From positions 372,001-436,000 of the forward strand of contig LUGG01000009.1 in the NCBI GenBank assembly GCA_001683735.1: DNA of 64,000 nucleotides, in the 5' to 3' direction. This DNA is from Grifola frondosa. Its lineage: Eukaryota; Basidiomycota; Agaricomycetes; Polyporales; Grifolaceae. The number at the start of each line of letters is the position of its first letter. Positions within the stretch are counted from its first letter, which is position 1. The position numbers were made by a program, and so were the translations under genes. A model generated the notes under the pieces. That model saw only the letters and a program-made list of their open reading frames with translations, searched no databases and was not told the DNA's origin. Shown here piece by piece: positions 11,331 to 23,446 of this stretch.

Positions 11331-12184
11331 AATATAATACAACAAACAAAGTTGAAGTCATTGACTTGAGTATTACAACTTAGTATACATGCTACACTGC
11401 TCTTTCTCTTTTTAGCTCTACTAAGCTTTGCTGCATCCATATCGTCAATGTTCCCTTGAAATTTTGATGTTCTGCCTGATTCCACACCATCATTATACCA
11501 AGTCTTACCATCTGCCTCGATAATTCTGGATGTAAAGTGGAAATCACCAAAGTATATAATTCCACACAATCTGTATGCCTCTGTGTCTTCATTCAGATTA
11601 ATCATATGATTAAATTTAATACGTGTACCATTAGTAATAAAGCATACAAAGTTTGGATTTTGTGGAAATTCAACTCGTTGAAACATGTTGCCTTTACATT
11701 TGTCATATTTTTGAGCAATGGGTCGGTTGAATAATGGAGTAAGCCACTCTTTTATAGTCCTCTCTCTATGTGAGCCAAGCTTTGTAGGATATTCATTCCA
11801 TATGACTTTTGAGCAATCCCATAAAATGTATTATCCTCTTCAGCTTCCAAGTCAATATGACAATGCTGACAGCAAAGAGTACTTCAACACAGCCATCGTT
11901 CACTTCTAGCATACATTTTAACAGTAAAAAAGTTCACTGCCACAATGTCCTGTGAGTGGAAATGATTCTGCATCTATATTATGTAAGATTTGCCGTAAGC
12001 AATCTCTGGCTTGTTCCATGGTTGATTTACCCTCCCTTACTCGTTGAAATGCAGCAGTAAATGATCTCAAAAGTCCATTCTGATTAACCACTTCTGACAT
12101 CCACCTTTCTGTAGATTCACAGTATACTGAAAATAAGATAGAGAATAAAGTATCATATGCACAGCTATAGTTGTCAGCATCCCA
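11321..12184 (-). pseudogene. Helitron C-terminal papain-fold protease domain, USP-like (copy A)
   Basis: This is the last exon of the Helitron protein. It opens with WDADNYSCAYDTLFSILF, where the Cys (codon 12161-12163) sits as in the Cys box of papain-fold peptidases. Further on come a CC/HC cluster, C-K-C-x2-C, and YRLCGIIYFGDFHFTSRI with His (11537-11539), then KTWYNDG. Order and spacing resemble ubiquitin-specific proteases (C19), whose C-terminal block ends GHY..W..fDD. A 68-base intron (12185-12252, GTAAAT..TTTTCAG) separates it from the helicase. Copy C retains the same region with a longer open frame. The role is inferred: perhaps maturation of the polyprotein or removal of host ubiquitin. 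The family assignment is by motif only. Confidence 0.6.
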
Positions 12185-12252
12185 CTGAAAAGCATGGGTG
12201 AAGCATAAGTTAATAAATCAGATTCCTATGTAATCTAGACTTTTTAATTTAC

Positions 12253-15213
12253 GTTCATCTGTGTCTTCCAAGTTTCAGACTTCACATCTCTTTTGCGCTT
12301 GCCACTTTTTAAACCACCTTGATCAATGCTTATGGTGTTTAAAGTGCTGGTACCTTTAGCACTTACAAAAAGACTAATATCTTTTGACCACGAGGTAAAG
12401 ATATTTTCTCCTCAGATTGCTCTTGATTTTTAGTCTTGTTGTCTGCCTTCTGACGTGTAACAATGTTCCAGGGCAACTCTGATTCAGGTTCCTCGTTTTC
12501 AAATGGCTCAGATTTGGTCCATTTTAATGCTCCATGCATTGATTTGGTACAAAGAGGGAACCTTTCCAGGCTCTGAACGAGTGGATAAGTGCATTTCTTG
12601 TGGAGCCTGTAACTTTAGCTGGAAGTTTCTTCAAGTATCGGAGTTTTGTGATCTCATCCAATAATTCAAGCTCACGAAATTCTTGTCTAAGACTACCAGT
12701 GATACCACCTGTCATTTTACGCTCATCAAATGGCTGAACAATAATTGTTCCCTCATATGTTGATCCACGAGATAAACAAGTGTAAATAGACTGATGAGAC
12801 CTGCAATTCTGTAAGTCACAAACATTATTGAGAAGAGTACGACCCTGAGAGCCAAAGTCAGTCATGGCAAAGTTTGGAATTACAGCCACCTGGTCCCGAG
12901 ATATTGCAAGCTCCTTTCCATTGGGCATCTTGCATCGTATCTTTTTAGTGCTGTGACTTATTGGAATCACATTTTCAGGCAAGCCTTCCAGTTGAATCGA
13001 TGTTGGTGCAGCAGTTAATTTTATAAATAGAGTGTCTAACCCTAGTTTATTATTTGGCAATGGACGTGACTTCCATCCAACCACTATACCTTCAGCACCA
13101 TTTGTGACTGAACATTCTGTTGCCTCATTGGTCTTTATCATTACTGGAAGACCCAGACATAATGTTAATTTTCCAGCATGATTATCTGTACTATTATGAG
13201 ACAGATTCCATAGACACTCTTGAAGAATAGGATCAATGACATTGGATGATCGTTTAGGGTCTACCTTCTTTTTTTCTAGATTTTTTATCTTCTCATCATT
13301 ATCTGTTCTCCATTTATCTAGGGAATAGAATGTAGTCAATGGTTGTGATGTCTTCGAGCAAATCTAGCACATCCATCTCATTGATTTTATCCCTGTGTGC
13401 ATTCCATGCAGTGATAACTGACACATTTCTAAATTTGCGTTGATTCAACTTGGGTTTACCAGGTCCACGACCAGCTACTCGGGAACTGATATGTTTATAT
13501 CTGCCTTTGTGCAAGACTTATATCGAAGATTGTCCAATGCTGTTCGCAATTTAGCATCATCTGAATTTTGTGCCCGCTGTCTCATATTTTCTCTTAATAT
13601 AACAACAGTTGTTACCTGATGCCAGAGTGCTTTACCAATAGAGGCTTCCTGTTGAGTATAGCTACTAGTGTATGTATCACACGTCCCACTTTGTGAGAAA
13701 ACAGAGTGTTGCTATTCACTGGAGGTGGAAGCTGTGCAAAGTCACCTGCAAATATCATATTGATTCACCAAATGGTTGACCTTCATTTTTGAGTGCTTTG
13801 CACATTTTCTCACAAATAGTATATAAGCTATTACAATCAACCATGATACCTCATCCAAGAATATGTATTCAACATTCTGTAGTCTCTCTCTGACTGCAAG
13901 TAAAGTTGCTATAGATTCTGATCCATGTTGACGTAATCCTAATATGGAATGATAAGTTGATCCACCAATTAATGCAGCAGCAGAGCCTGTCGGTGCAAGA
14001 CATATAAATCTATATCCCTCCTTACGCTCACCAAAGAAATGTATCAAGGCTTTGATCACCTGAGATTTCCTGTTCCAGCCATACCGCCTAGATACATTTT
14101 CAATTGTTCGCCACTTTGCTGAGATGCATGGTTGGCCACAATTCTAAATGCACGTTCCTGAGCTTCATTCAAGCTGAATTCTTGACCGTATTATCAATAA
14201 GAGCTTGAGCATGTTTGTCCTTAGCTTCGAAAGATTTGTCCAGATAAGATTGATCAATAACTTCAACGGTGTTAAAAACTTATTTTCTGGAAGGCCTGTT
14301 TTTGGATTGACAGGATTCTTCTGGCTTGCTTGAGCTTTCTGCGATTGAGAATTTCTTGTCGTTTGTTTGCCAGCAAGGTCTTCCATTCAGTAGCTGATTT
14401 TTCCATCTCCATTTTGAAATTGATCTATGCTAGATTAGACTCTGAGTCAGAACCATCAATCATTGGATCCATCCATCCAGCACCTAACATTATGCGTTCA
14501 GCTTGTAGCATGTGACTTTGTCGAGTGAGCTCTGATTGACTGACATTAGTCCAAGTACATAGATTATCATCTCAGAGTGTCCATTAACTCCGTACATCAA
14601 TGTCATTACTTTCATTTAAATATTGAGTGTCAAAGTCATCAAGTAACTGATTATCTGCTTCAAAGGGAAGATCATTGTTTCCATTATTACGTTTACGCAT
14701 GGCACAAAAATCATCTCTTGCATCATTGCATTCATATCGTATATGAAAGAATTTCATGATTTCTAACTGACGATCATCAAATGTATGCTCTGTGAAAATA
14801 TCATTCCAGCCAAATCTTTGTCAGATTTTAAGTCATGACCAGTGCGCCATGGCTTAAATAAAGCTAACATTGTCATACAATAATCTTCACGGTTGCCAGT
14901 GTCCCGTCGGGGTAATGATCCTCCTACAAAGTTAGGCACAAAACTGTCTTCCTCTGGTAATAAAGAAACATGATGTGTCTGATATTGAGGATGATCAGAG
15001 TAAATGGTGCATACTTGGATTCATTTTTATTATGTGATTTAGCATTTGAGATATGTATAGCTTCTGTGCACTTTGAGATGTAAGTAGGAGTTCATCCTCA
15101 CTCTCATCATCATAATTAGCTATTATATCCACATCATTATCACCCATCAACACAGTTGAGAATAATTGATATCAAATGTAGGATTAATATCATAATTATC
15201 TTCAAAGTCATCG
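12253..15213 (-). pseudogene. Helitron PIF1-family helicase domain and linker (copy A)
   Basis: The 5' to 3' DNA helicase part is expected to unwind DNA during rolling-circle transposition. Visible motifs are LNEAQERAF, GGMAGTG with a missing base in the Walker A box (14061-14089), LAPTGSAAALIGGSTYHS, FLDEVS with another missing base after it (13840-13846), FAGDFAQLPPP (broken), AMTDFGSQGRT and QSIYTCLSRG. The last two match the C-terminal PIF1 motifs V and VI. The frame is open over long stretches (12524-13339, 13742-14059) and broken between them. The linker 14540-15213 codes acidic residues and is badly shifted. Copy B carries the same Walker A and Walker B lesions. Confidence 0.85.
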
Positions 15214-15218
15214 CATCC

Positions 15219-15524
15219 TGTTAGTTGTATGATTTCGTCTCTCTCTCTTTGTATTTTCACTTTTCATTGCGGTCACTTATTGCGCCCTTTCTAGCTATAT
15301 CGCGTTCCATTTACAGAGCCATATCTCCGTTATTCACTTCTCCACTGTGTCTTCATTCTTCAGCCACAGTTGGTGCCACTTCCTATTTACTCCTGTTTAC
15401 ATTTCGCTCCATAGCATCTCCGGAGTCCGTCCTCTGCTGTTCTCCTTAGCAGCTCAACACGGACTCCAGTGTCTTGTTCTATTGAGTGCTCCTGGCACCC
15501 CAGCATTCGCTTTTGGCTCTAATA
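15219..15524 (+). mobile_element. solo LTR inserted in Helitron A, with CATCC target duplication
   Basis: A 306-base LTR (TGTTAG..CTAATA) matches the LTR at 46-397 and is flanked by CATCC at 15214-15218 and 15525-15529. Copy B at 29505-29525 shows the empty Helitron site, with one GGATG and no insert. The insertion lies between the Rep and helicase parts. No internal retrotransposon sequence remains, so this is the product of LTR-LTR recombination. Confidence 0.95.
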
Positions 15525-15529
15525 CATCC

Positions 15530-18500
15530 ATCTTCAGCTATGTTAATATCACCATTGACAATTTTGTTCTTGAATATTCTCTGTTTATTGGCCCATCTGA
15601 TCCAATCATATAATGATATGTGATCATATTTCAAGGGTCGATAAATATAGTCTGATACCGCTGATAGTGCCACCACCTTGCCTTTAACATTACCTAGAAC
15701 AACTTTATCTGATGTTTGATCCAATGAAGACTGTTCCCAAGCAGAGTTGACCTGGTTAACATAACTTCTCCAAAAGCATATGCGGAATTTATGACTTGTA
15801 TAATGATCCTTATGTTTCAGTAAGTATAACGAGGCCATAGGTCCACCTATTTCAGAACTAGCCGTCAAACATTAAGATTTTGGTGATAAGTGACCTAGCC
15901 TTTTCCTTACTGCTTGATCACCTGTCACAATGTCTGCATATCGATCAAATACTTTTTGAACAGCCTGAAACATGATGTGTGTCTTCAATGGGGTTTTGGT
16001 GATATAATCAGCAACATAAGCAATCACTGATTTGATGGCTGTGCCTGAAAGTAAGCTTGTGACATCGGTATTACACCTTAAGAGATATGTCACCATTGGG
16101 GTCACAGTATTAATCCATGCCTCACCCTTTTTCATATTAAGAGCACCTGTAGCAGGATCAACCGTAGTCTCCAAATATGTTTCCCTTGGAAATCTAGCTT
16201 TACAGTTCCCAGCTTATTGATACAACCTCTAGAATTGCCATCTTTATCACCATCCCGATATTTTCTACATGAGTGACGGTTAGATAAATACATTAGCTCG
16301 TCCACAATATTAGTGAATTGTTTCCACCAGCTATTGTAACTTTCACAGTCGTTACAATTTTGACAATCTTTATTAGAACATTTTGGAGGTGGAGCATCGG
16401 GTAAAGACTCAGTAGGAGGATGTCGCTCAGGATTGGCTGCATTGGTTTCTTCAATTGTTGTCCTCACATCTTCCATTGTGCCGTTCATAAATTCACCAAT
16501 CTGTACACTCTTTAAATATTTCACCATATGTTTCTGGAAATCAGAGTTTGGATCCATAATGCGATCACGAATCTCTTGTGGAGTTAATCCACCATGAATC
16601 CATATTAACATGTGCATGTGTAAAGTGAGCCGACCCTGTTGCTCCACAGTGCCATAGTATCCAGCAGTATCACCATAAATACCTCGACGGTCCAATCCTA
16701 CTCCTAGTACATGTGTCAGAAATAATTCTACCATCATTTTGAAAAATCTAGCCCCTGCTACTGGATTATTGGCTATAAGTCTGAATCGCTCATCCTTACT
16801 TCTGAATTGTGGTTTAAATACCTCATCCTTGTCTGCAAAGTACAATGCAATTGGATGATTGATATCAGCAGGTGAGAATGTTATAAACCACGAAGGTGCT
16901 CCTAAATATGAAGTTAATGCCCAGATTTCATTACGCATGTACTTCTTACTTGTCATAGAACCTTTGACACGATATGCGACATGATCCAGATCATTGATGA
17001 TTTTAAAACATGCCTTCTCCTCTTCTGTCTCAGGTTTCACTGGTCCTTCTGATAATGCTTCACCAGATCTGTCAAAGTATCATTATTCAAATGTAAAAGA
17101 CGATCAGCAATATCTGTAAATTTGCTTCGCTCAGCTAAAAGATATCCTGCAGTGGTGGAATTTTTGATCTGTTCATGGTTGAAGGCAACCAATGGAAACA
17201 ATGGCTTAGTTGAAAACGCTTGTCATGATACATTAGCAATTGTTGTTTGCGTCTCTCTTCAGAAACTCTCTTGTAGCCTGCATTATTCTCCAAGCCTCCC
17301 AAACCATAGGGAAAGAGCCAAGGAAACATTTGTGGATATAGTTGAGGATTATGATACAGACTTTCAGGTACCTTTTCTTGGCCAATTCCCAAAACCTTTC
17401 CTTGTTTAAAATGCTCAACTGCTCTTGCCCAACTTCAGAAGGTCGCATTTTCATTAAATTGATCATGCTTTCTCCAGTTAGCCCATGAACAACAAAGGGA
17501 CACTCATCATCATCACACCTTCCTCTGCATCATTATCATTCACTGCAGTGGCTTCAGGATCTTTGGTAGAATCGTATGACTGAGTATAATCAACCATTAC
17601 AGGTGGAACATCTTCGGGATAGGATGAGAGATTAGCGTAAGATATGTTAAGGTCGCATAATCAATATGATTAAGTTTGAGCCGTTTCAAAGCTTCAGCAA
17701 CTTTATTACGTCTAACCAACATAGGAATACGTTTATAATCCTGTGATGTTGGCATGTTAGGACCCAAGAATAAAAATGCTAAAACTTCATCTAATTCTTC
17801 TCGGGTTGGAGGTAAGACCGAATAAATTTTAGGCATGGGAATTGAATGACTTAGAACATTGGCCTTCATTTTAGACATACCAGAAACCTGAACCTTGACA
17901 ATGCAATGATTATGTTTGACCCGAGCAATAAGCATTTTCTCAGTCCATGTTAAATTTTGAAGCTGAGATGGTACTTCTCCAATCCATAAACCATTTGCCA
18001 AAGCATCCGGTGGACAGATTCCTTTTTCATATAACTGTTACATTCCAAACATATGTCTTTACAGTTTGACAAAAGTACTGGACCAGCTATTTCTTTGACA
18101 GGGTCATCCTCTGAATGGTGTTCCAATCTTGTCATGGGTTGATCAGGTGTTAGAATAGCCATGTTGAATTTACAATCAGCCAGTTTGTTCATTTTTGAAG
18201 AAGACTTAATCTCCCACAAATAGCACAGCCAGACTCAGCAAACTTATCAGGATTAATGTCTTGAACAAATCCTTCAATTGTAAAGTGTAGTAAACTAGAC
18301 TCGGGAGTTTCCGGTGGAAACCTGAATTGAGTTTGATTATCTGAAATATGTTGCAAATGTGTTCTATGATGATGTAGTCGCTCAAGATTGCTTTTAACAG
18401 ACTTGATCTTTTTAAATACAGATACAAACTTTGGACATGTATCACATACATGTGTAGTAAAACTTCTTGCTTATTGCATTTTTCTTAGGTGTTCTGGAAG

Positions 18501-18770
18501 GAACAGATAAACCATGAGACTGACATAAGATTTTCAATGAATACCTGGTAAACGTGTGGCCAGTACTGCCAAAGAATATCTGTCATCAGTATCTGCCTCC
18601 TTATTCATTTCAGATAACACAGATTTAGGACCATAAGTTACGAACTTATACCGAGCATTATCAGTTAACAATGTTGTATCTTCTACATAAGGACGTATTT
18701 CATCTGAAGACCAAGTGCGAGATTTTTTTGCTGATGCAGCACCACCTACTTGTTGCATGTTAGAAAGTGA
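15530..18770 (-). pseudogene. Helitron Rep protein: DUF6570-like region and HUH domain (copy A)
   Basis: From MQQVGGAASAKKS (about 18758) the reading passes the cysteine cluster CKDICLEC, then ANGLWIGEVPSQLQNLTW and LPPTREELDEVLAFLFLGP typical of DUF6570. The Helitron_like_N domain is the long frame 16132-17040, containing WFITFSPADINHP, GRLTLHMHMLIWIHGG (HUH His residues at 16612-16620) and, in the next frame, IAYVADYITKT (catalytic Tyr pair, codons 16004-16018). In Helitrons these residues nick DNA and form the covalent 5' link. A cysteine-rich CSNKDCQNCNDCESY segment lies between them. Four or more frameshifts and the LTR break it. Confidence 0.88.
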
Positions 18771-19402
18771 TTCAATATATACTTTAATAGGTCTATGTGA
18801 GTAGTGAACTGTATACACCAATCTATCAAGTAAACATATGAATCCAAGTTTTTGTTTATGTAAAACAACAAAATATGTCGTCGATAAACATGACGATAAA
18901 AGGAAATTTTGACTTCCAGAATTAAATCTGACACTGACATGTAATAAGAAGCTATTGAATGTATTAAAGGTGAATGTAATAATATAGATGTAGGCCGTAT
19001 TACTATAGAGATACATTCTTGCATGATAGATTTTATCATATGATCATTACAATCGGCTATGTCTATCACGTGACATAGACAATATTGAGCGATAACCTCA
19101 TCCCTAGTGAAATACACCATTATCTCTGTTCTATGTATGAACGCCTTGGTTGCATCCATAATAATGGTGGTTTTTACTTTGCCTATATCAGGCACGGTCA
19201 TATACTTGAGAGTAGCTGCCTCTACTCTACCCACAAGGGGCACAGTTATATTTTTCATAGTGGCTGCCTCCACATAATTTTTAAGCGATATCAATCGCCT
19301 GGTGTCTGTGAAAGATGTGTCATATCTAATGTCAACATTGTAAGACCATATGACTACAAAGCACAAAGTGGCAGGCCATAGATAGAACCAATGAATATGC
19401 AT
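18746..19402 (-). CDS. 218-codon ORF in the Helitron A 5' region
   Basis: It is open from ATG 19402 and starts MHIHWFYLWPATLCF. It contains two units of a VEAATxKYxTVP repeat encoded by a minisatellite (19190-19270) and ends in another frame than MQQVGG. In copy D the equivalent frame runs on into the Rep N-terminus, while in copy B it is broken. It could be a genuine N-terminal extension, a leader ORF or a chance frame over a 5' UTR. I find no domain. Confidence 0.3.
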   Translation of the reverse strand: MHIHWFYLWPATLCFVVIWSYNVDIRYDTSFTDTRRLISLKNYVEAATMKNITVPLVGRVEAATLKYMTVPDIGKVKTTIIMDATKAFIHRTEIMVYFTRDEVIAQYCLCHVIDIADCNDHMIKSIMQECISIVIRPTSILLHSPLIHSIASYYMSVSDLILEVKISFYRHVYRRHILLFYINKNLDSYVYLIDWCIQFTTHIDLLKYILNHFLTCNK

Positions 19403-20242
19403 GTTGAGTTAATGATGCTGGAAGAGCAACTGTCAAAAGAAAGTGTAAAGGAAAGACGACACCAAACTGGTCAATGGATCAAAAACTTATTTAAGCTCCG
19501 CAACTCCAGATAACTCCATCTTAGTTCAATTGAAGAAATGTTAAAGAAAACCATATTTAATCTATGTCTGCTATGGTAGGTAATCTAATAAAGTTATAGT
19601 ACAGGATGTGAAATGCATCATGCATATCTAAACCTGAATAAGACATAGCAATAAAGCCAGAGGGGATGTTAACTGAATCAGAAAAATTGAATAAAGAATC
19701 ACCAGGAGATGCAATGACCATGGCATCTCCTTCATCCTCAACATCAACATGACCTCTATAAGATGCACCAGAGGTGTCTGAGCTTGTAAGAGGGAGTGTG
19801 ACAGACATTCTATGATTTTAATTAGTTCAGGAAACATGATAGGAGTATTGAAGATAGCACTAACATGATCACAATATCAGATATGTCTCACAGTGTTTTG
19901 ACAAGGCCAAAGATGACTATTGGAAATCTGAAACATGAGATGAAGTCAAAAGGGGGAATAACTACAGTCTACAAGCTTACCAGTCAAGTAAATGGACAAG
20001 AAGGACAATAGACAGAGATTTTGAGCAATTGTGAGGGTCTATAGGGGTCAAGAACACCTGGTTTGGTCTAATTACAGGCTATAGAGATAGTAGATACATA
20101 CCTTGGGCCCTATAGTCACTGAGTTCCAAGATAGAAATCAAGGATTGCCAATGAAGATGCTTGGAAGTAAGTTGCAAATTTGCCGAACGTTAAGCGCTGA
20201 ATAGGCACGCTCGAGCACGCAGTGGAAGCTGGCAGCCACCGA

Positions 20243-20325
20243 GGATGACGTAGATGCAGTCGTCGATGTATCGAAATGGATGCGTCGATGACCGGATCTA
20301 CGTCATTGGACTAGACCGGCCTATT
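20243..20325. repeat. near-palindrome P3
   Basis: GAGGATGACGTAGATGCAG pairs with the downstream CCGGATCTACGTCATT around TATCGAAATGGATG. It is the inverted counterpart of P2 at the other side of copy A. Confidence 0.7.
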
Positions 20326-20643
20326 CGAGCTCATCAGCTCTTGCCCCACACTCATCACGAAAACAATGCTCGTCGTTGTCGGTCGCTTTTTTTAATTGAA
20401 ATAATATAACAAAGAATTTATATACTATAACTGTCATAAATGAGAGCTTTCAGACGAACCTAATACGAAGAGAATCTGTCAAGAATTGAGGGAGGAATGA
20501 AGGATAAAACAGGTGGCTGAAACCAAAACATACCAAAAGCGGTATGTTTTCCAAAACATATGATAAATCTAGTATAGACGGATGCCGATGCAGCCACTGG
20601 GTGACTCGGCGTATTAGGCGCCCGACCGCCACAGGGAACACAT

Positions 20644-20734
20644 CGGTCCGCCCAGACCAATGACACAGCTCCGGTCGTCGACGTATCGAAATGGATGCGT
20701 CGACGACCGGATCTATGTCATCGGACTAGACCGG
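20644..20734. repeat. near-palindrome P4
   Basis: CGGTCCGCCCAGACCAATGA pairs with TCATCGGACTAGACCG. The inner arms are CCGGTCGTCGACG and CGTCGACGACCGG, with the 14-base centre TATCGAAATGGATG. It separates the V and W modules of the right arm. Confidence 0.85.
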
Positions 20735-22136
20735 CCTATTGGAGCTCATCGTGTTTTGCCCCGCGCTCATCGCGAAAACGATGCTCGTCGTCGTCAGTAA
20801 GTACTTTTTTAAAGATAAAAATTGAAATTAAATTAAAAACAATTACAGCACGCATCAAACATCCTCCGACGCCCAACGTCCCGCACGTTCCCTCAATGCC
20901 CCCTCCTCACATCGCACATCCGCCCGAGCACGTGCGCGCACGCAGGCGTCTAACGTTGACGCGCGCACCGTCAGCTTTTGGCCCTCGACACCGGCCGCAT
21001 CTCCTCGCCGTCATGTCTCCCTCTCCCCCACTTGTACCGTGTCCCTCGGGCCCCACACCTGCCCGCGTCCACGTCTACACCCTGCATCTGTGCTCGCATC
21101 CCTCGCGCCCGCACTCCACACTCGCCCGCGCTCCACACTCGCCCGCGCCCCGCAGTATGCCCGTTGCACCCGCCTCTCACCCGCGCTCGCGTCTGCGTCC
21201 CTCGCCCACCTCCCTTACACCTCTAACCCAAGCTCCACATCTGTGTCATGTCCCTTCCTGCATCCTGCCGCACCCGCACGCTCTCTCGCCATGCCTACGT
21301 ACTCGCATTGGCCGCCGCATCCACACCCCTGTGTGGCCCACAACAATTGCCACGCCCACCTGACATTGTAGCCGTGCAACTGCGCCCACGCCGTCATGCG
21401 TCATCCCCTGCGCCTCCCTCACACGATGCTCTCGCCCGCGCTCACCGCCACACCCGCCCCCGCAACCACACCCGTGTACCCCATGTGTGGCCTGCCCAAC
21501 TCGCCCATAGACACCCACGCGAACGCGCCAATGGACGACCCCGACGATGCATGGCGATGCCGCACTAGTGCGTGGCCACGCGCTGGGAAGCGCATGCGGC
21601 AGGTGGAAGCGAAGCATGGCGACAGGTGAGTACACCACCTCTTTCGTGCCCGCGCCCCTCGCGACCCACGCCCATGGCCATCTCTCGCACGTATATGCCT
21701 GTATCTGCACTCGCGCACCTTCTCGCCTGCCTCCCCTCATGCCCGCCGCATGCGCCCGTGTCGCGGCCGCCGCCACTCAAACAAGGCATGTGCATGCGCA
21801 GGCCATTTGAAGGATGTAGCACGACGAGGGTGTAGATACATCTAGGTGAGTCTGTGTTTGCATCAGATTGCTAACAAAGTTTGCTTGTAACACTTGCAGT
21901 ACCAGCTTCCTCGCCCGCATTGCGTGGTGTACCACAGCCCGCACCTGTCCCCCTCGCCTGCGCATTGCGGCCCACGTCCACGGCCTCCTCGTGTCCACGC
22001 TCTGAGCTCGCGCCCGCACCGCATTCCTATGCTTCGGTTTGCCCCCCCGCCAGTGCCCGCACAGAATCCTCATGCTTCCATCCGCGCTCGTCTTTGTGCA
22101 ACTCTGGTACTCTTCACGCGCAATTTGCACTATAAG

Positions 22137-22885
22137 ACCTGATGGTGGGCAGCAAACAACCACCCCCGTATGGCTGAGCCCCGAGGAAGCAGACAGGGTA
22201 TGTCTTCTCCTCTCTGATATTGCCTAATATTCTGACTTACTGCCATGCACTCCCAGCATTGTATCGCCGGCGCGTCCGTATGGAAGTCCGCTAGCACAGA
22301 GGACGGGACGTCGTGCTCGTGGGCATCGGCGTGGAGGTCATATTCGAAGTCATCGCTGCCGCGGTGCTCCTGCGCCAGCTTGTGCCCGCGCTGCATGTGC
22401 GTGTCGTGAATGTGACGGACCTGATGGTAGTCGGGCCCACCAGCTCGCACCCGCACGCGCTGAGCGACATAGGCTACGCATCGCTCTTCACGCAGGACAA
22501 GCCCGTGATCATCAACTACCACAGATACCCCAGAGAGCTCAAGGTGCATCCTGCATGGCATCCTGCTGCGGTCGCACCAGGCTGACTGTGCTGTTTCCAG
22601 GGCCTGCTGTTTGGTCGGCCAAATGTGGACCATATCTCGATCGAGGGCTACCGCGAGGAGGGCACGATGATGTCGCCATTCTCCATGATGCTGCTGAACC
22701 ACACGTCATGGTACCACGTCGCGGCGGCCACGATCCGCGGTGCTGCGCTGTCGAACCCACAGGTGGAGATCCATGTGCACGATATCATCAGTTACGTGTT
22801 GCACCTCGCGGAGAAGGCCAAGGACTATGCGATTGAGTATGGCGCAGACCCCGAGGGCACCTTCGATGTGCCCAAGTTGGACTGA
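22137..22885 (+). pseudogene. 3' end of a phosphoketolase gene
   Basis: The exons read LMVGSKQP, PVWLSPEEADR, then (intron 22198-22256) HCIAGASVWKSASTEDG, VVLVGIGVEVIFEVIAA, VRVVNVTDLM, HPHALSD, then (intron 22544-22600) GLLFGRPNVDHISIEGY, EEGTMMSPFSMMLLNHTS and a stop at 22883. This is the C-terminal part of xylulose-5-P/fructose-6-P phosphoketolase, a thiamin-dependent enzyme that makes acetyl phosphate. Single-base frameshifts lie near 22165 and 22306. The N-terminal two thirds, including the thiamin site, are missing, and the sequence upstream is the Helitron arm. This is either a truncated resident gene or a captured fragment. Confidence 0.88.
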
Positions 22886-23438
22886 GCTATGCCCCGAGAT
22901 TGTTCGTTGCTGTGTTGTATTAGCTAACTCCCGACGGGGTGTGAAACTCCCGGGTATATCACTTCTGCCGTCATCGTATAACTTTCCCCCGCAGCCCAGC
23001 ATCCGCCCCGCAGATCGGAGCTGCACGGTGAGAGCAGGCTTGCACGAGCCACGGCAGGGCCTGTCGGTGACAATGCACAGCCGCAAGAGCATCCTGCTTG
23101 AAGTGCATGTGATCCAGGACGAAGAGAGTCGGCAGCTGAGCGAGATGGCATTCTTGACCTGATCGCTGTGCGGCTCGGTGAGGAACAGTATGTTGTTTAT
23201 GTGTGCTGTGCAGCTCATTCTGCTTTCATGCTCTTTTTGGGACAGCAGGATCCTTTGTTTCTTATTACTCATGGATAGCATAATTCTACCTCTGTACAAG
23301 GTTCTGCTCCTCTCATATACTAACTAGAAATAATTTATTTGATGATACTTGTATATCTTCTTTCTGTTCATGTTGAGTGAAACAAAAATCTTGATTAAGT
23401 GGTCGGAGAACCACACACACCATCAAAACATGGGCTCA
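22886..23438 (+). other. phosphoketolase 3' flank, no gene recognised
   Basis: GC content falls after about 23170. An ORF at 22740-23162 overlaps the phosphoketolase exon in another frame and has no domain. The stretch probably holds the 3' untranslated region. Confidence 0.4.
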
Positions 23439-23446
23439 GTTTGCAC

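Larger units (their letters stand above)
10795..19774 (-). mobile_element. Helitron copy A, near full-length core
   Basis: On the minus strand the core starts CCTCTGGTGCATC (19774) and ends in a hairpin GCCATGCAGAGCAATGGC followed by CCTCTAAAACCAAG (10795), with a T as the next base. It encodes, in order, an N-terminal region, DUF6570-like region, HUH Rep domain, PIF1 helicase and a USP-like protease domain, then AT-rich tail repeats. A solo LTR interrupts it at 15219-15524. The hairpin and the 3'-flanking T agree with Helitron ends, but the usual CTRR end is not present. A hairpin-plus-CCTCATCAATCGTA motif lies just inside. Frameshifts make it non-autonomous now. Confidence 0.85.
19775..22046 (-). 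repeat. right inverted arm of Helitron copy A
   Basis: In minus-strand order from outside in it is a GC-rich block (22046-20870), W, palindrome P4, V (20400-20640), W, palindrome P3 and a 460-base stretch up to 19775. This is the same order as the arm of copy D (2290-4653), which supports it as the native 5' arm. The outer end directly precedes phosphoketolase exon sequence. The C-rich strand here contains ACAGGTGAGTACACC (near 21620), a perfect 5' splice-site consensus that is also kept at 51113. Confidence 0.8.

Noticed and set aside
20695..21835. Long ORFs on both strands of the GC-rich arms (e.g. 222 codons at 20695-21363, 222 codons at 2313-2981)
   Set aside because: They overlap on several frames, are Pro/His/Arg/Ala-rich from sequence composition, and are not kept in frame between arm copies.
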